Shown here: positions 30,720-40,705 of the stretch, one piece after another | Position numbering within the stretch: the stretch's first letter is position 1 | Layout of the letters: every line of letters starts with the position of its first letter | Assembly (NCBI GenBank): GCA_961205875.1 | Contig: OY540814.1 | Coordinates: 29,394,151 to 29,458,150 of the forward strand | DNA length: 64,000 bases | Direction: 5' to 3' | DNA from: Sialis fuliginosa | Lineage: Eukaryota; Arthropoda; Insecta; Megaloptera; Sialidae | The notes under the pieces: generated by a model | Seen by the model: the letters and a program-made list of their open reading frames with translations, nothing else | Told to the model about the DNA's origin: nothing | Database searches by the model: none | Program-made: the position numbers and the translations under genes

Positions 30720-30955
30720 TTCCAGATTACATTTGCTATGTAATAACAGTCTAATCATAGGTACAATCTGATTAGTAACTATTTAAAGAACAATTATTTT
30801 CTCGTTAGTTCAAGTCGATAGAAATCTATACATACTTGTACCTTTGATTGCCTGCTAGCTAGCTAGTAGAATGTTCTGTCATTTTTAAATGATAGGAGAA
30901 TGTCAAACACAAAGCTAAAATTGAACATGCATGTCTTACAATCAGTACATTAATT

Positions 30956-31526
30956 AGGGTCGAGCGGGGTAAATATCAAACACCAAAAAATGGGGTAAAA
31001 GTGAAACAAGCTTGCAACTAAAAAACTAATTTGTTTATAGGAGAATTATAAAAACTGATATCATCATTAAAGGTTTGTTAAAGCTTACTGAAAATATGAA
31101 TCGGCTAATAAGTGATGTGTCACCCCTTCTACACCCTGTTAGTCAATGTCTGTTAGTTAATTCTTTGCACATAACTTTCTGTATAGCTCAGATATTCATT
31201 AAAGTTACAATTTCACATTGATATGCCACAAAGAAGATAAATCAAACTTGCCAAAGTAGCTTTTCTTTTAATTTTTAAAGAAATATTTTCCATTAGAGGC
31301 CTGTTTCACTTTTTCCCAAATTAGGGGTTAAAAATGAAACACACTTTTTTGATTTTTAAATTCCGTGTTGTATCGTACAGTTAAAATGACGTGAGTATTT
31401 AAAATGGTTATTCGTAAGCACATCTAGTAGAAAAAATAAAAGTATGAATTTGTATCGTTAACTGTCAAAAAACATGAAAGATTTGTATTTTGTTTCACTT
31501 TTACCCCAGTTGACCCTACTACTACC
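30956..31526 (-). mobile_element. GGGGTAAAAGTGAAAC repeat, copy 2 (reverse)
   Basis: Reverse-orientation counterpart of 15539-16078, from GGGTCGAGCGGGGTAAATATC to TTTTACCCCAGTTGACCC, with TA on both sides. The two copies agree almost throughout, so insertion was probably fairly recent. Confidence 0.7.
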
Positions 31527-32568
31527 TTAATCTATGGTTTCTTTATCTATAGTACAATCAGGCCCGTAACTAGAGACTCAGGGGCTTCGGGACAATAAGT
31601 AACCGAGGGCCCCCCAGTATATACAAAATATAAAATTTGAAAACATTTTTTTTTCGTTACCAACTTAAATTTTACAATTATTACTAATTTTAATTTTAAT
31701 GACCTTTTTTTTCCTCAATTTTTACGCTGCTACGCCCCTCCCCCCTACGCTCGGTGGTAGTAACGTTAGTTAATTTTTTGAAGAGCAAAAAAATGATTTT
31801 GAATTTTAATCTATATATTTTCTTAAATGAATTTACCTCATTTATTTAATTTCTAAAATATTCCACGGTAATTAGATTAAAATTCGGCAAAAAAATGTTT
31901 TTTTTTTAAATAATCATTTTCGTAAGCCTGTTGTAATATAATTAAATTTATAAAAAAAATTTATATCGTTTATTTTATAAAAATTCATTTGTACATATTA
32001 TTTTTTTCTGCCTGTTCTTTGTGTTTTTATAATACTTTTGATGGTTCGCAAATTCTAGGAATAAAATAAATCTCTAACAGAAATTTTAAAAATATGTATT
32101 ATATAAAAAAATTTAAGCCGGAAAATCAACTTTACCGTACAATAGAATTTATATTTTCAATACTTTCAAAATGAAGCGAAATTTTTGCGGTTACAAATTC
32201 CTGGAATCAATATGTAGAAGAATTTAATAACATATATCTATCTATATATATTTTAGAATTGTATGTATTCATTGCACTTCGTTGTAAATCAATATTAACA
32301 AAAATGTAGCCATATTACCTTATTTTTATGAAGTCAAAAAATGTATAACTGTATAGAAAATAAAGTTTTGTACACTAGGTAAGGGATTTGGAAATTTTGC
32401 AGGGGAAAAGGGGAAGAGAAAATTTTATTATTAAATCTTTAACATTAATACAAGGGTTGCTATTTATATTTCTGGTCTAATAATGAAAAAACGAATATTG
32501 ATGATCGAAATTGGTTTTATTGTTTTTCAAAATATTCTTACATGAAGTAAATCAACGTTATAATAAAT

Positions 32569-32826
32569 AAGGTAGTGGCACCAGTCTTGGATATGACCCC
32601 AGTAATGGCTATTTTTAAATTAAATGTACTGAATTAGAAATATTTGTTGATATTTGATTACTACCATTTCTGAATATTAATCTATATACATTTAACTGTC
32701 TTACAGCGTGATTTGATGACATGAGGCCAATAGGTGTCAAAATGGTGAACATTTAAACTAATTATTTATTAATTATTATATTATCATAGAGCAACTGCTT
32801 TACATTGTTTCAAATTTGATGATTCT
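32569..32826 (+). mobile_element. Partial copy of the GGTACTGGCACC MITE (5' half)
   Basis: Starts ATAAGGTAGTGGCACCAGT and follows the left half of 3580-4080 (TAAATGTACTGAATTAGAAATATTTG and TGCTTTACATTGTTTCAAAT), then stops. Confidence 0.72.
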
Positions 32827-33020
32827 GCAAATTCTGACTGTACTAACTTCAAAACGTAAAGTAAAGTTGATTTACTCATGACGGTCTGTGTGTCTGAACG
32901 TAAAATTTTCCTTCGTTCACGATAACTACTGTAAAAATGCACCGATTTGAATTATTTGTGGGGGAAATGTTTGTGATAGTGAGTACTCCAGACCCCACCA
33001 AATTAAAGCAATTTAAATAA
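32827..33020 (-). repeat. Interspersed repeat shared with 49.6 kb
   Basis: Reverse-orientation match to about 49620-49790: TTCGTTCACGATAACTACTGTAAAAATGCACCGAT and GAGTACTCCAGACC. Ends not defined. Unknown class. Confidence 0.55.
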
Positions 33021-33032
33021 TACAATACATTT

Positions 33033-33270
33033 GGGAGAGGGGATTACATGGATCATGCCCCAACCCCTAAAAAAAGTAAAAGTTATAAAATTAAAACTAA
33101 TGCAATAATTTTTTAAGAGAGAAAGGATTATATGGATCGCGCTCCCCCCCCCCCCACAAAAAAATACAAATTAAAATTTACAAAAAAAAAAAAAGTTGAG
33201 AGAGCTTATATGTCTACATGCATTCCCCCCCCCCCCCTCAAAGCGAAAAAATAAAATTTATAATAAAAAA
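33033..33270. repeat. Minisatellite, about 3 units of ~82 bp with C runs
   Basis: Units starting near 33033, 33115 and 33196 share a pattern: GAGAGRGGATTA-like start, T-CATG/TCGC, a C run of 4, 13 and 14 bases, and an A-rich tail. They are diverged, so this is an old tandem array. Confidence 0.55.
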
Positions 33271-33297
33271 GTTAAAAATCATATATTCGTATGTTTG

Positions 33298-33560
33298 TTA
33301 TGTATGTATATTGTTTGTTGGTAATAGTTAAAGCGAGTCCGGGATCCTTGTTGCAGCTGCGTGTACCCGCGGGTATCAAGGCCATCGCCGTCGGAGTATC
33401 GATCAGATGCAGTAGCAGTAGCACAGAGTCCCCGCGTGCTGACAATGAAAACGTACTCCCCGTCGCAGCCGCCGCCATTCACTAAACTGTGGAGTAACCT
33501 TACTCTTTGCTTTACTCTCTTCTGTCGCGCGTGTCAACCGCTGCCGCAGTGCTACTAACT
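33298..33560. promoter_or_regulatory. GC/CpG-richer island 1
   Basis: About 260 bp with many CpG sites and even base use in an otherwise AT-rich intergenic region (GCGTGTACCCGCGGGTATC, CCCGTCGCAGCCGCCGCC). Short open frames exist on both strands but none is recognisable. It may be an upstream non-coding exon or a promoter of the second gene; there is no direct proof. Confidence 0.25.
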
Positions 33561-33573
33561 TAATGGTGTACAA

Positions 33574-33598
33574 ATGTGTGTGTGTGTGTGTGTACAGG
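33574..33598. repeat. GT microsatellite
   Basis: Uninterrupted GT dinucleotide run of about eleven units. A shorter GT run is at 35173-35190. Confidence 0.9.
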
Positions 33599-33639
33599 AG
33601 CGTATACAACCTCACTTCTCGGAGGGGGTCTTATAGCAA

Positions 33640-33955
33640 CATACAGTGTATTCCAATTAGAAATGTTGTAGTAACCTTTGGTCAAATTTAACAATGTGTC
33701 ATTGGTGCATTTTCAAATGCCGCCACAAAATTTCATAAATTAGTCATTCGTATTTTGTTTTCAAATTTATATCTGCCAAAAATTATTATTATTATTTTAT
33801 CTAGGATGTTTACTTTAATTAAAGTTGAAAACAAAATACTGTTGATTAATTTAAAATTTATCAGTTAGCTTTGTGGCGGCATTTCAAAATGCACCAATCA
33901 CACATCGTTTTTGACCAAAGGTTACTACAACATTTCTAATTGCTCCCATGTAAAA
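33640..33955 (+). mobile_element. Inverted-repeat MITE (AATTAGAAATGTTGTAGTAACC), left copy
   Basis: Arms CCAATTAGAAATGTTGTAGTAACCTTTGGTC and GACCAAAGGTTACTACAACATTTCTAATTG enclose about 300 bp with GCCGCCACAAAATTT blocks. An outer end ACAGTGTATTCCAA precedes it. The full-length relative is at 37395-37755; a second part resumes at 34477. Confidence 0.75.
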
Positions 33956-33970
33956 TTTCCTATGTCTTAG

Positions 33971-34475
33971 GCGGCTATTACACTATCAAAGAAATGTGAT
34001 AAAATTTCTTTGATCAAAGAAATATGACAGTGTAATAAGTCAACTTTTATAACAATTACCTTCATAATATTTCTATGATCACAATTAATGACAGTCTCTT
34101 ATATTTGATCAAAGTTTCTTGACGTCAAAAACAAAATGGCGACTACCAAGTTATCACTGACAGTTACAGTTACATAATTATTAATATATGAATATCAACA
34201 AAATCCAGTATTATATGATAATCTTCTTATTGATTATAAAAACCACAATACACGGTTGTAAATTCAAACCTCGATCGCGTCAATTGACGAACATCCACGC
34301 ACTGATATTCAAAAGGCACCAAAAAAGAAAAAAATATCCCTAGATAATATTGAGAAAATATTATCAAATATTTTATGTAGTGTAATAGAACAAAATCTCG
34401 TATTTCATCAAAGAAATATGATCAAATCTTTGTCAAAGATCTTTGACATATTTATTTGATAGTGTAATAGCCGCC
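33971..34475 (+). mobile_element. Probable Harbinger-type MITE, GGCGGCTATTACACTATC termini
   Basis: Inverted termini GGCGGCTATTACACTATCAAA and the complement ending at 34475 are near perfect (one extra T). It has TTA on the left and TAA on the right, near the 3-bp TWA target of PIF/Harbinger elements, though not an exact direct repeat. Internal TTTCTTTGATCAAAGAAAT palindromes. It sits inside the AATTAGAAATG repeat. Confidence 0.65.
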
Positions 34476-34476
34476 T

Positions 34477-34651
34477 AAGACATGGGGGTAATTAGAAATG
34501 TTGTAGTAGCCTTTAGTCAAATTTAACAATGTGTGATTGGTGCATTTTGAAATGCCGCCACAAAATTTAATAAAATAGTCATTAGTATTTTGTTTTCAAA
34601 TTTATATCTGCCAAAAATTATTATTATAATTTTATCTAGGTTGTTTAGAAA
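34477..34651 (+). mobile_element. AATTAGAAATG MITE, right copy, interrupted
   Basis: Resumes with AAGACATGGGGGTAATTAGAAATGTTGTAGTAGCC and follows the left arm of 37395-37755 until cut at 34652 by the hAT-type element. Confidence 0.7.
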
Positions 34652-35042
34652 CAGTGGCGTAGATAGGGGGGGGGATTAAGATGATCAAACAATGAGTTTA
34701 CTTTATGAGAAAATTCAGACAATTTTTTTTAATTTTCGAAGTATGAACAAAATAGTAGAAGTAAATAGGAAAAATTTGGTAAATTAAGAGTAAAAAAAAG
34801 GTCTTGAATGACCTTTTTTTGTTTAGTAATACGAAGTAGACTAAATACAGTATATGATCAAAAAAAAAAAAAGTCATTCAATTTAAAATTACATTAATAA
34901 TTTATTTTAGAAAAATAGAATTTTCTATTCTATTCTATTAATAATTTATTTTATTTCGCATATTTTAGAGGTCCCTCAGCCACCACTTGCCCCGGGGCCT
35001 GGTCATATCGCCCCCCATCGCAAAAAGCTATGTACGCCACTG
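34652..35042 (+). mobile_element. hAT-type MITE, CAGTGGCGTAGA family
   Basis: Ends CAGTGGCGTAGATAGG and TACGCCACTG; flanking TTTAGAAA and ACTAGAAA agree in six of eight bases. G run at left, CCCCGGGGCCTGG and CCCCCCATCG at right. Inserted into the preceding repeat. Confidence 0.78.
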
Positions 35043-36360
35043 ACTAGAAATGAAGTCAAATCAATTTCCTATAACTCATATAAAATAATTATTTTAGCGA
35101 TGCTCAATATTAATTAGTTACATTAAAAATAATACGTCAAGTATCTTGTAATTCTTGTATACGCGCCTGTTTTTGTGTGTGTGTGTGTGCATGTGTATGC
35201 TCTAGGTCAATTGTAGAGTTATAAGGATTTATATCGAATTGTTTGTAATCAAAGATAATATAAATAAAAAGTATGATAATAGGTTAATTATTTGTTTCTA
35301 GGCATAAGTCTTAAAAGCTATTGATTAATTCGTGTAAATTAATATTAGAATTTAAAAAGTATTAAATCTAGGAGGAAGAGTCTAATTTAAAAGCAGACTG
35401 TTATATCAGATCTGATCGCTGTACCTTTTTTAAATTGGATTTATTTTACCTGCACGCTCTTCCTACACAGTATATGCAATATGTCTAACACTGTTTGACA
35501 TTTCACTACACGCAAAGGATGGCGGTGAAGGGGGGGTATTACATTTCTCAACACGTGATATTTATCTCATCGCGCTTGCGCATGTAATTATCTCTGAGAG
35601 GATATTCGATTTGAATATGGTTTAATATTATCTTTTTTACATTTTTTTCTTGATTTAAGGGCCTAATGCAAAAATTATATTTATTTAATTTGAAAAATGC
35701 TTTAAATATAATGTACACAATTTTCTCAGTAACTACTGAAACATAGACATATAGAATGGACAACAGCGCATTCTGTATTAACACAATGGTGTAACATTCG
35801 TTCAAAAAGTGAGAGAGAGATGTAGTGTAGTTTGGACATATATCTACCTCTTTTTCTAAGAATCTGATTGGTAGCTTACTATAGTTCAGGGTAGTATTTC
35901 TGTCAGATATATTTTTGTATATCTATCTTGTGATTCTTGTGCAATAAGTATTTCATTAGAAAAGTAAATAATATAAACAATAAACATACTAAAATGGTTC
36001 ATATTTCATCGAGGAAATTAAAAAAAAAAAACATCAATTGATCTGATAGAAATTTGCAAAATTATGAACGGATATTCCGGGAAAATAACATTTTTGCTAC
36101 CAAAAATATTAAATATATATTAATAAAAAATAGTTTTAAATCAATTCCCATGTGGTTGCTTTCCTACAAAATGATGAAGTGGATTGCTACACTTACAAAC
36201 AACACATACAAGATATATATTTAATTAATTAATTAATTTAAACAACCAATGAAAGACGAAATTTAATTTTCCTGCGTAAAAAGGGGCATACAAGAAGGTT
36301 TAGATATATTCAATAAACTCATTATTGACAATTCTATAAATGAAGTTTATAGTGCATGGA
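35043..36360. other. Intergenic AT-rich stretch, nothing specific seen
   Basis: About 1.3 kb with no recognisable gene, RNA or inverted repeat. A short GT run is at 35173-35190 and a TTAA repeat at about 36220-36240. Confidence 0.45.
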
Positions 36361-36590
36361 TATCCGCAGATGAGGGGGGGGGAATGGGACATTTTCCCCT
36401 TTCTCCCTGGGATATGACCTAACCGAAGTGAATGTATTGTTTTTATAATAATAATGTTCTTGTTTTTTTTTTATTTGCCTTCCCCCCTGGGTTGTATGGG
36501 AATATGAAAATTCTAATTTGTGGAGAACGTTTTTAAATACCCCCCCCCCCCCCCCCCAGCTCTGGAATTTTTTTTACAGACACCTCTGAT
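36361..36590. repeat. G/C homopolymer-rich patch, 18-base C run
   Basis: GAGGGGGGGG at about 36374 and an 18-base C run at 36541-36558 flank AT-rich sequence. The left part (CCGCAGATGAGGGGGGG) recalls the start of the 42.1-kb duplication (CTGCAGATAGGGGG). No clean termini, so probably a decayed element. Confidence 0.4.
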
Positions 36591-36689
36591 ATAGCGTATT
36601 TTTTTATTATAAGTAGAAACTTATATTTTTTATATTTCGTTGAGGTAATTGTAAATTTGTTTTTTGATTATTTTTGAAAATAAAATCGA

Positions 36690-36960
36690 GAGGTGTAATA
36701 TTTGAGGGGCGCGCCGCTGTTTTGATCAAGCCCCGGTTGAGTCCACATTTGGCTAGTCGGGTCTGTTATTTGTAATGAGCGGAACGCGCGTGTTGTGTGT
36801 TTATGGATATTTATTTTATGAATTGACGAACGGCAGGAAATGAAGGGTGGTTTAGTGTTGCGTTGTTTTTACTGTGGGGGTTGTTTGTCACTGCGGGAAG
36901 TCGGACCGGTCCAAGAAGAAGGGCTCTCGACCTTGACTTACAAACCGGTGTTATGGAATT
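36690..36960. promoter_or_regulatory. GC/CpG-richer island 2
   Basis: Raised GC and CpG (GGGGCGCGCCGCTG, GGAACGCGCGTGTTG, GGACCGGTCC) in an AT-rich region. No convincing protein. It may be an alternative upstream exon or control region of the second gene. Confidence 0.25.
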
Positions 36961-37394
36961 TATATAAAAAAATCGACTAAGAATTTAACGCCCGATTTAT
37001 TCTGTTCAGTTATTTACATCGTATTTTTTTTATATAAAAAAACACTTTTAAAGAATGTGGGGTAGTTTTTAAAAATTGCTGTTGCAAAAATGTTGGGGGG
37101 AGGTTAAAGTATTACGTATAATGTTTTTGTTGATTTTGGAAATTATTCTCTCGTTTACCCCCCCCTCCCCCCTCCCTCCTAAAAGATAAGATGTACGAGC
37201 TATTTTTCATTTCAGAAAATTTTGTAAAAGTAAGCATTTTAATATTTGTAGAAAATATTAATTAATTTAAATTTTAAATATAATGGAAAAAAAGTCAGTG
37301 ACGCGTAATGGAAGGTGACGGTTCTAGGTAAAATTAATATTCGAGACCTCCATTATTATTATTTTTATAAATTAAGAAAAAAGTAAGACATAGT

Positions 37395-37755
37395 AAATTT
37401 AACATGGGGACAATTAGAAGTGTTGTAGTAACCTTTGGTCTAATTTAACGATATGTCATTGGCGCATTTTGAAATGCCGCCACAAAATTTAATAAAATAG
37501 TCATTAGTATTTTGTTTTCAATTTTATATCTGTCAAAAAATGTTATTATAATTTTATCTAGGATGTTTATTTTAATTTTATTAAAGTTGAAAACAAAACA
37601 CTATTGATTAATTTAAAATTTATCAGTTAGTTTCGAGGCGGCATTTAAAAATGCACCAATCACACATCATTAAATTTGACCAAAGGTTACTACAACATTT
37701 CTAATTGTCCCCATGTTAAATTTCCTATGTCTTAATCAACTTGGAATACACTGTA
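37395..37755 (+). mobile_element. AATTAGAAATG inverted-repeat MITE, near full length
   Basis: Arms from AAATTTAACATGGGGACAATT to the mirrored AATTGTCCCCATGTTAAATTT, continuing outward as AAGACATAG / CTATGTCTTAA. The right side ends TTGGAATACACTGTA, matching the ACAGTGTATTCCAA start at 33640. About 360 bp, possibly a TA-target (mariner-type) element. Confidence 0.75.
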
Positions 37756-37759
37756 TAAG

Positions 37760-38880
37760 TTTTCATTTATTTGGAGTTTTATTCATTATTTTGGCAACTT
37801 ATTTATTCGTTCCCTTTATTTTTATAGATAGCGAGATGCCAAGAATTCACTGTTAAAATTAACTATAATTAATTGAGCGTTAGCATTTCTTCTCATTTTC
37901 TATTGTTTCAAATTATTCATTTAATTGTCGTGTAAGGTCATGGAGGCAAATATGGCCTACCTTAATTAAAAATGCTATATTTCGGGTAATAAGTTATTTA
38001 TATTAAAAAGGCTGTGTTAATGGTAAACTTTGATTTATTATTAATCTAAAAAAGTATGAAAACCAATGATTTTTTCATTTTTAAGACATCTTAAAAAAAG
38101 TAACTTTGGGCCTTATTAAACTATGGTGGCCACTTAACTAAATTAAACATTTTCAGATAATTATTAAAAAATTGCATAAAAAGTTAATATTCATTTTGAA
38201 TAAAAAAAATTCTCTGTGAATCCTTGATTAAATCTAAGTACTTTTTTCCTCTTGTAACTTTTCTAAAAAATATCTAGTTTTCGAGTAAAAAATTATTGAA
38301 TATCCAGAAATATATTTTTGTTTTGCTCCATATCATAAAAAATATAGGTTTAGATTTAAAAAAGAAAAGTTGAACCTGAAAACAAATCAAGGTGACCTTT
38401 CCAAGATCAACACATATTGTCAATATTTAGCCCCCTTAAAACCATGAAACTTTTGTCTAACATTTTTTTTGAAAATTCATTATATTGGAAATAATTCGCT
38501 GGAAAGCCTTTAAAAAAAAAAACAGCCGGTATATGATTAGTTATTTATTTTATAAAAAATAAATAATGCAAAACAACTTAATTAGGCATATATATTATAT
38601 TATTTAATCATTATTTAAATATTATGAACATTTCTATTATAGTTCGGCCAATGAACTTGTAGGTATTATACATTTACACACCTTAGAAAAAATATATACG
38701 TGTGTAGATTTCTTAACTTTCATATCTATGAGTTTCAGATGCCAAAGCGATTAATACCGCTTTTTTTCTTTTTTTAAAATGACGATGCTTTTATTGTTGG
38801 TAGTAAATTAACAATTAACTTTCTCTGTTTATATAAAAACAATTAGTTGTTTATTATTAAGTTTTATATTTAAATTAAGA
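37760..38880. other. Intergenic AT-rich stretch, nothing specific seen
   Basis: About 1.1 kb of AT-rich sequence. No gene, RNA or clear inverted repeat recognised. Confidence 0.45.
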
Positions 38881-38886
38881 TGGTAT

Positions 38887-39453
38887 CAGTACCGGCTTTA
38901 GGGGGGGCGAACCAGGGCGGTGCATAATGGAGCATAAGTCACTTTTTTGGTTCAAATCAGTGTAATTTTTGAGTAAACTTTTTTTTTATCTTTAAATTTT
39001 TTGTCGATCTGTTAAACTCGATTAAGCAAAAAATATAGCTAAATATAAACAATGTTAATTTGTAAAAAAATCGATTATTTGATAGCTGCTAACTAACAAA
39101 TACTTATTCAGCAACCCAGAAAACTTTTAATAAGGTATTAGTTGAGATACTAACTAATCAACTTATTTGTTGATTTATCAATTTTTATTTTGTTCATAAT
39201 AGGGGAAGGAGGTCTCGGCGGTCTTAGGGCATTTGATTGTCTTAGGGTTAATGATGTAAGCTATATTTAAAAAAAAAAAAAAAAAAAAGTTTGAGTCTGT
39301 AGGATCGCACCAAGCTGAGATATGAATTATTCAATTTATTTGTTAATTTTTCAATTTTAATTGATCGGTGATTTTTTAACATTTTTTTAAGGGGGAGAGA
39401 GGGTGGAAAAATAAATTTCACCCAGGACGCCAGATTTGCTAAAGCCGGCACTG
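38887..39453 (+). mobile_element. hAT-type MITE, CAGTGCCGGCTTTAG family, copy 2
   Basis: Termini CAGTACCGGCTTTAG and CTAAAGCCGGCACTG are inverted repeats with one change; flanks GATGGTAT and GATAATAT share six of eight bases. Highly similar to 19394-19954. It has a long A run near 39269. Confidence 0.85.
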
Positions 39454-39759
39454 GATAATATGAAATCAAATATGATGAATAAACAAATTGAAAAATGAAG
39501 AACATGCAATTTTATTTCCATTGTTTTTAACTTACGATATTTTTTTCTAAGAAATGCCTACGATTTAAGCAGAAAGTTGAATAATAACATTCTTGGTAAA
39601 TAAATAAATATAATATTATCTTTAATAAACATTTTGTGTTGGTATTAGTGTTACATGCTACGTTCATTATGGTTTGGCACCTTTAGCTGACATAATCAAT
39701 TGATAAGGTTTACGTATATTATAAATAACCTATCTCAACATAGACCCATCGGTTGCAAC

Positions 39760-40636
39760 CGCTCTCGTTTAATTGTAGTCCGAACAATGGCCTGTAAAGA
39801 TAGTAAACGCACACTTACACGCTGCAGAAACAATAGTCATAACACGATATAAGTACCATACCCATCTCTTTCATCGCTGTGTACCAAACAAGGATGGAAA
39901 CACCAAATCGGAACTGTTATAACAGCGGGAGCGTATGAAACCACTACAATTATAGATCACATGTTAGAACGGACGTACGTACCGGCAGTGTGTAAAAACT
40001 GTCCACTGTCTAAACAAGGAGCGACGAATGAAATGACAGCGAAGTATAGAGGAACGAATAGTATTTTCGTCCAATCAGAGTACAGCTACCGTCCAAACCT
40101 TCCTTTGTCATCAATGGGTTCCGGACGAGTCTATGCGATATACGGGGGGAACACGGATATGTACATTCAGTAACTAATTATCGAAAATGTGCATTGTTGC
40201 GAACAAATCGAATAGATTTTCAAACGTAACGGTTTTTTCTATTGTTAGAAATGTGGTAGAGTGATTGTTGCGCGATTATTGATCGGTCGAGTTTAAGATT
40301 AGATAGTAGCGACAGACGCACACCCCTCGAGTAGTGACCGAGTGGATTGTTCCTTGATCGTATTGCAGCTGATTGCACGTACGCTGTGTAGTACGTACGC
40401 GCCGGTAGAAGAGAGAACATTGTATCAGACGTTCGGGTCGCAGGTAAAATGCCAACGGGTCTGGGTGATGTTGGGGTTAGCGTAAATTCGCGGGTTCTCC
40501 GCGAAGTTCCGTGAATCTGTACTGGTATTCTGTTGGTGAATATAACACGGTTATAGCAACGCGTTGTAACGGTGTACGAGTTAGGGGTAAAGAGGGTGGT
40601 GGTGGTTTCGGGACAGTACCCCCGCGAAGTGGAAAT
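39760..40636 (+). promoter_or_regulatory. GC/CpG-richer island 3: probable promoter and 5' UTR of the second gene
   Basis: Nearly 900 bp of balanced base composition with many CpG sites directly before the proposed ATG at 40637. I do not see a clear TATA box. The open frame at 39961-40173 is unrecognised. Location and composition fit a promoter with 5' untranslated sequence; no core element could be fixed. Confidence 0.4.
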
Positions 40637-40705
40637 ATGCTCAAGTTTTTGACACATAAACTTCGAACGCATTCGTTGAATGAAGATAACAATTATCTTG
40701 ACAAG
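40637..40705 (+). CDS. Second gene, probable first coding exon
   Basis: ATG at 40637 within GGAAATATGC opens 23 codons (MLKFLTHKLRTHSLNEDNNYLDK). They end at a GTGTGT donor at 40706, phase 0, matching the phase-0 exon at 43143. The junction NEDNNYLDK|GDEDHD is compositionally smooth. It sits inside a GC/CpG-richer island, as a first exon would. The donor fits the consensus only moderately, so this exon is a proposal. Confidence 0.5.

Noticed and set aside
35548-35805. 85-codon open frame on the - strand in the intergenic region
   Set aside because: AT-rich, low-complexity translation with no domain or splice context; expected by chance in this length.
36541-36558. 18-base C run as a functional site
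   Set aside because: Long homopolymers are prone to slippage and sequencing error, and no paired element ends could be fixed around it.
39961-40173. 70-codon open frame with several Cys and Tyr
   Set aside because: Unrecognised, no splice or start context, and inside a GC-richer probable 5' UTR. Kept only as part of the island.
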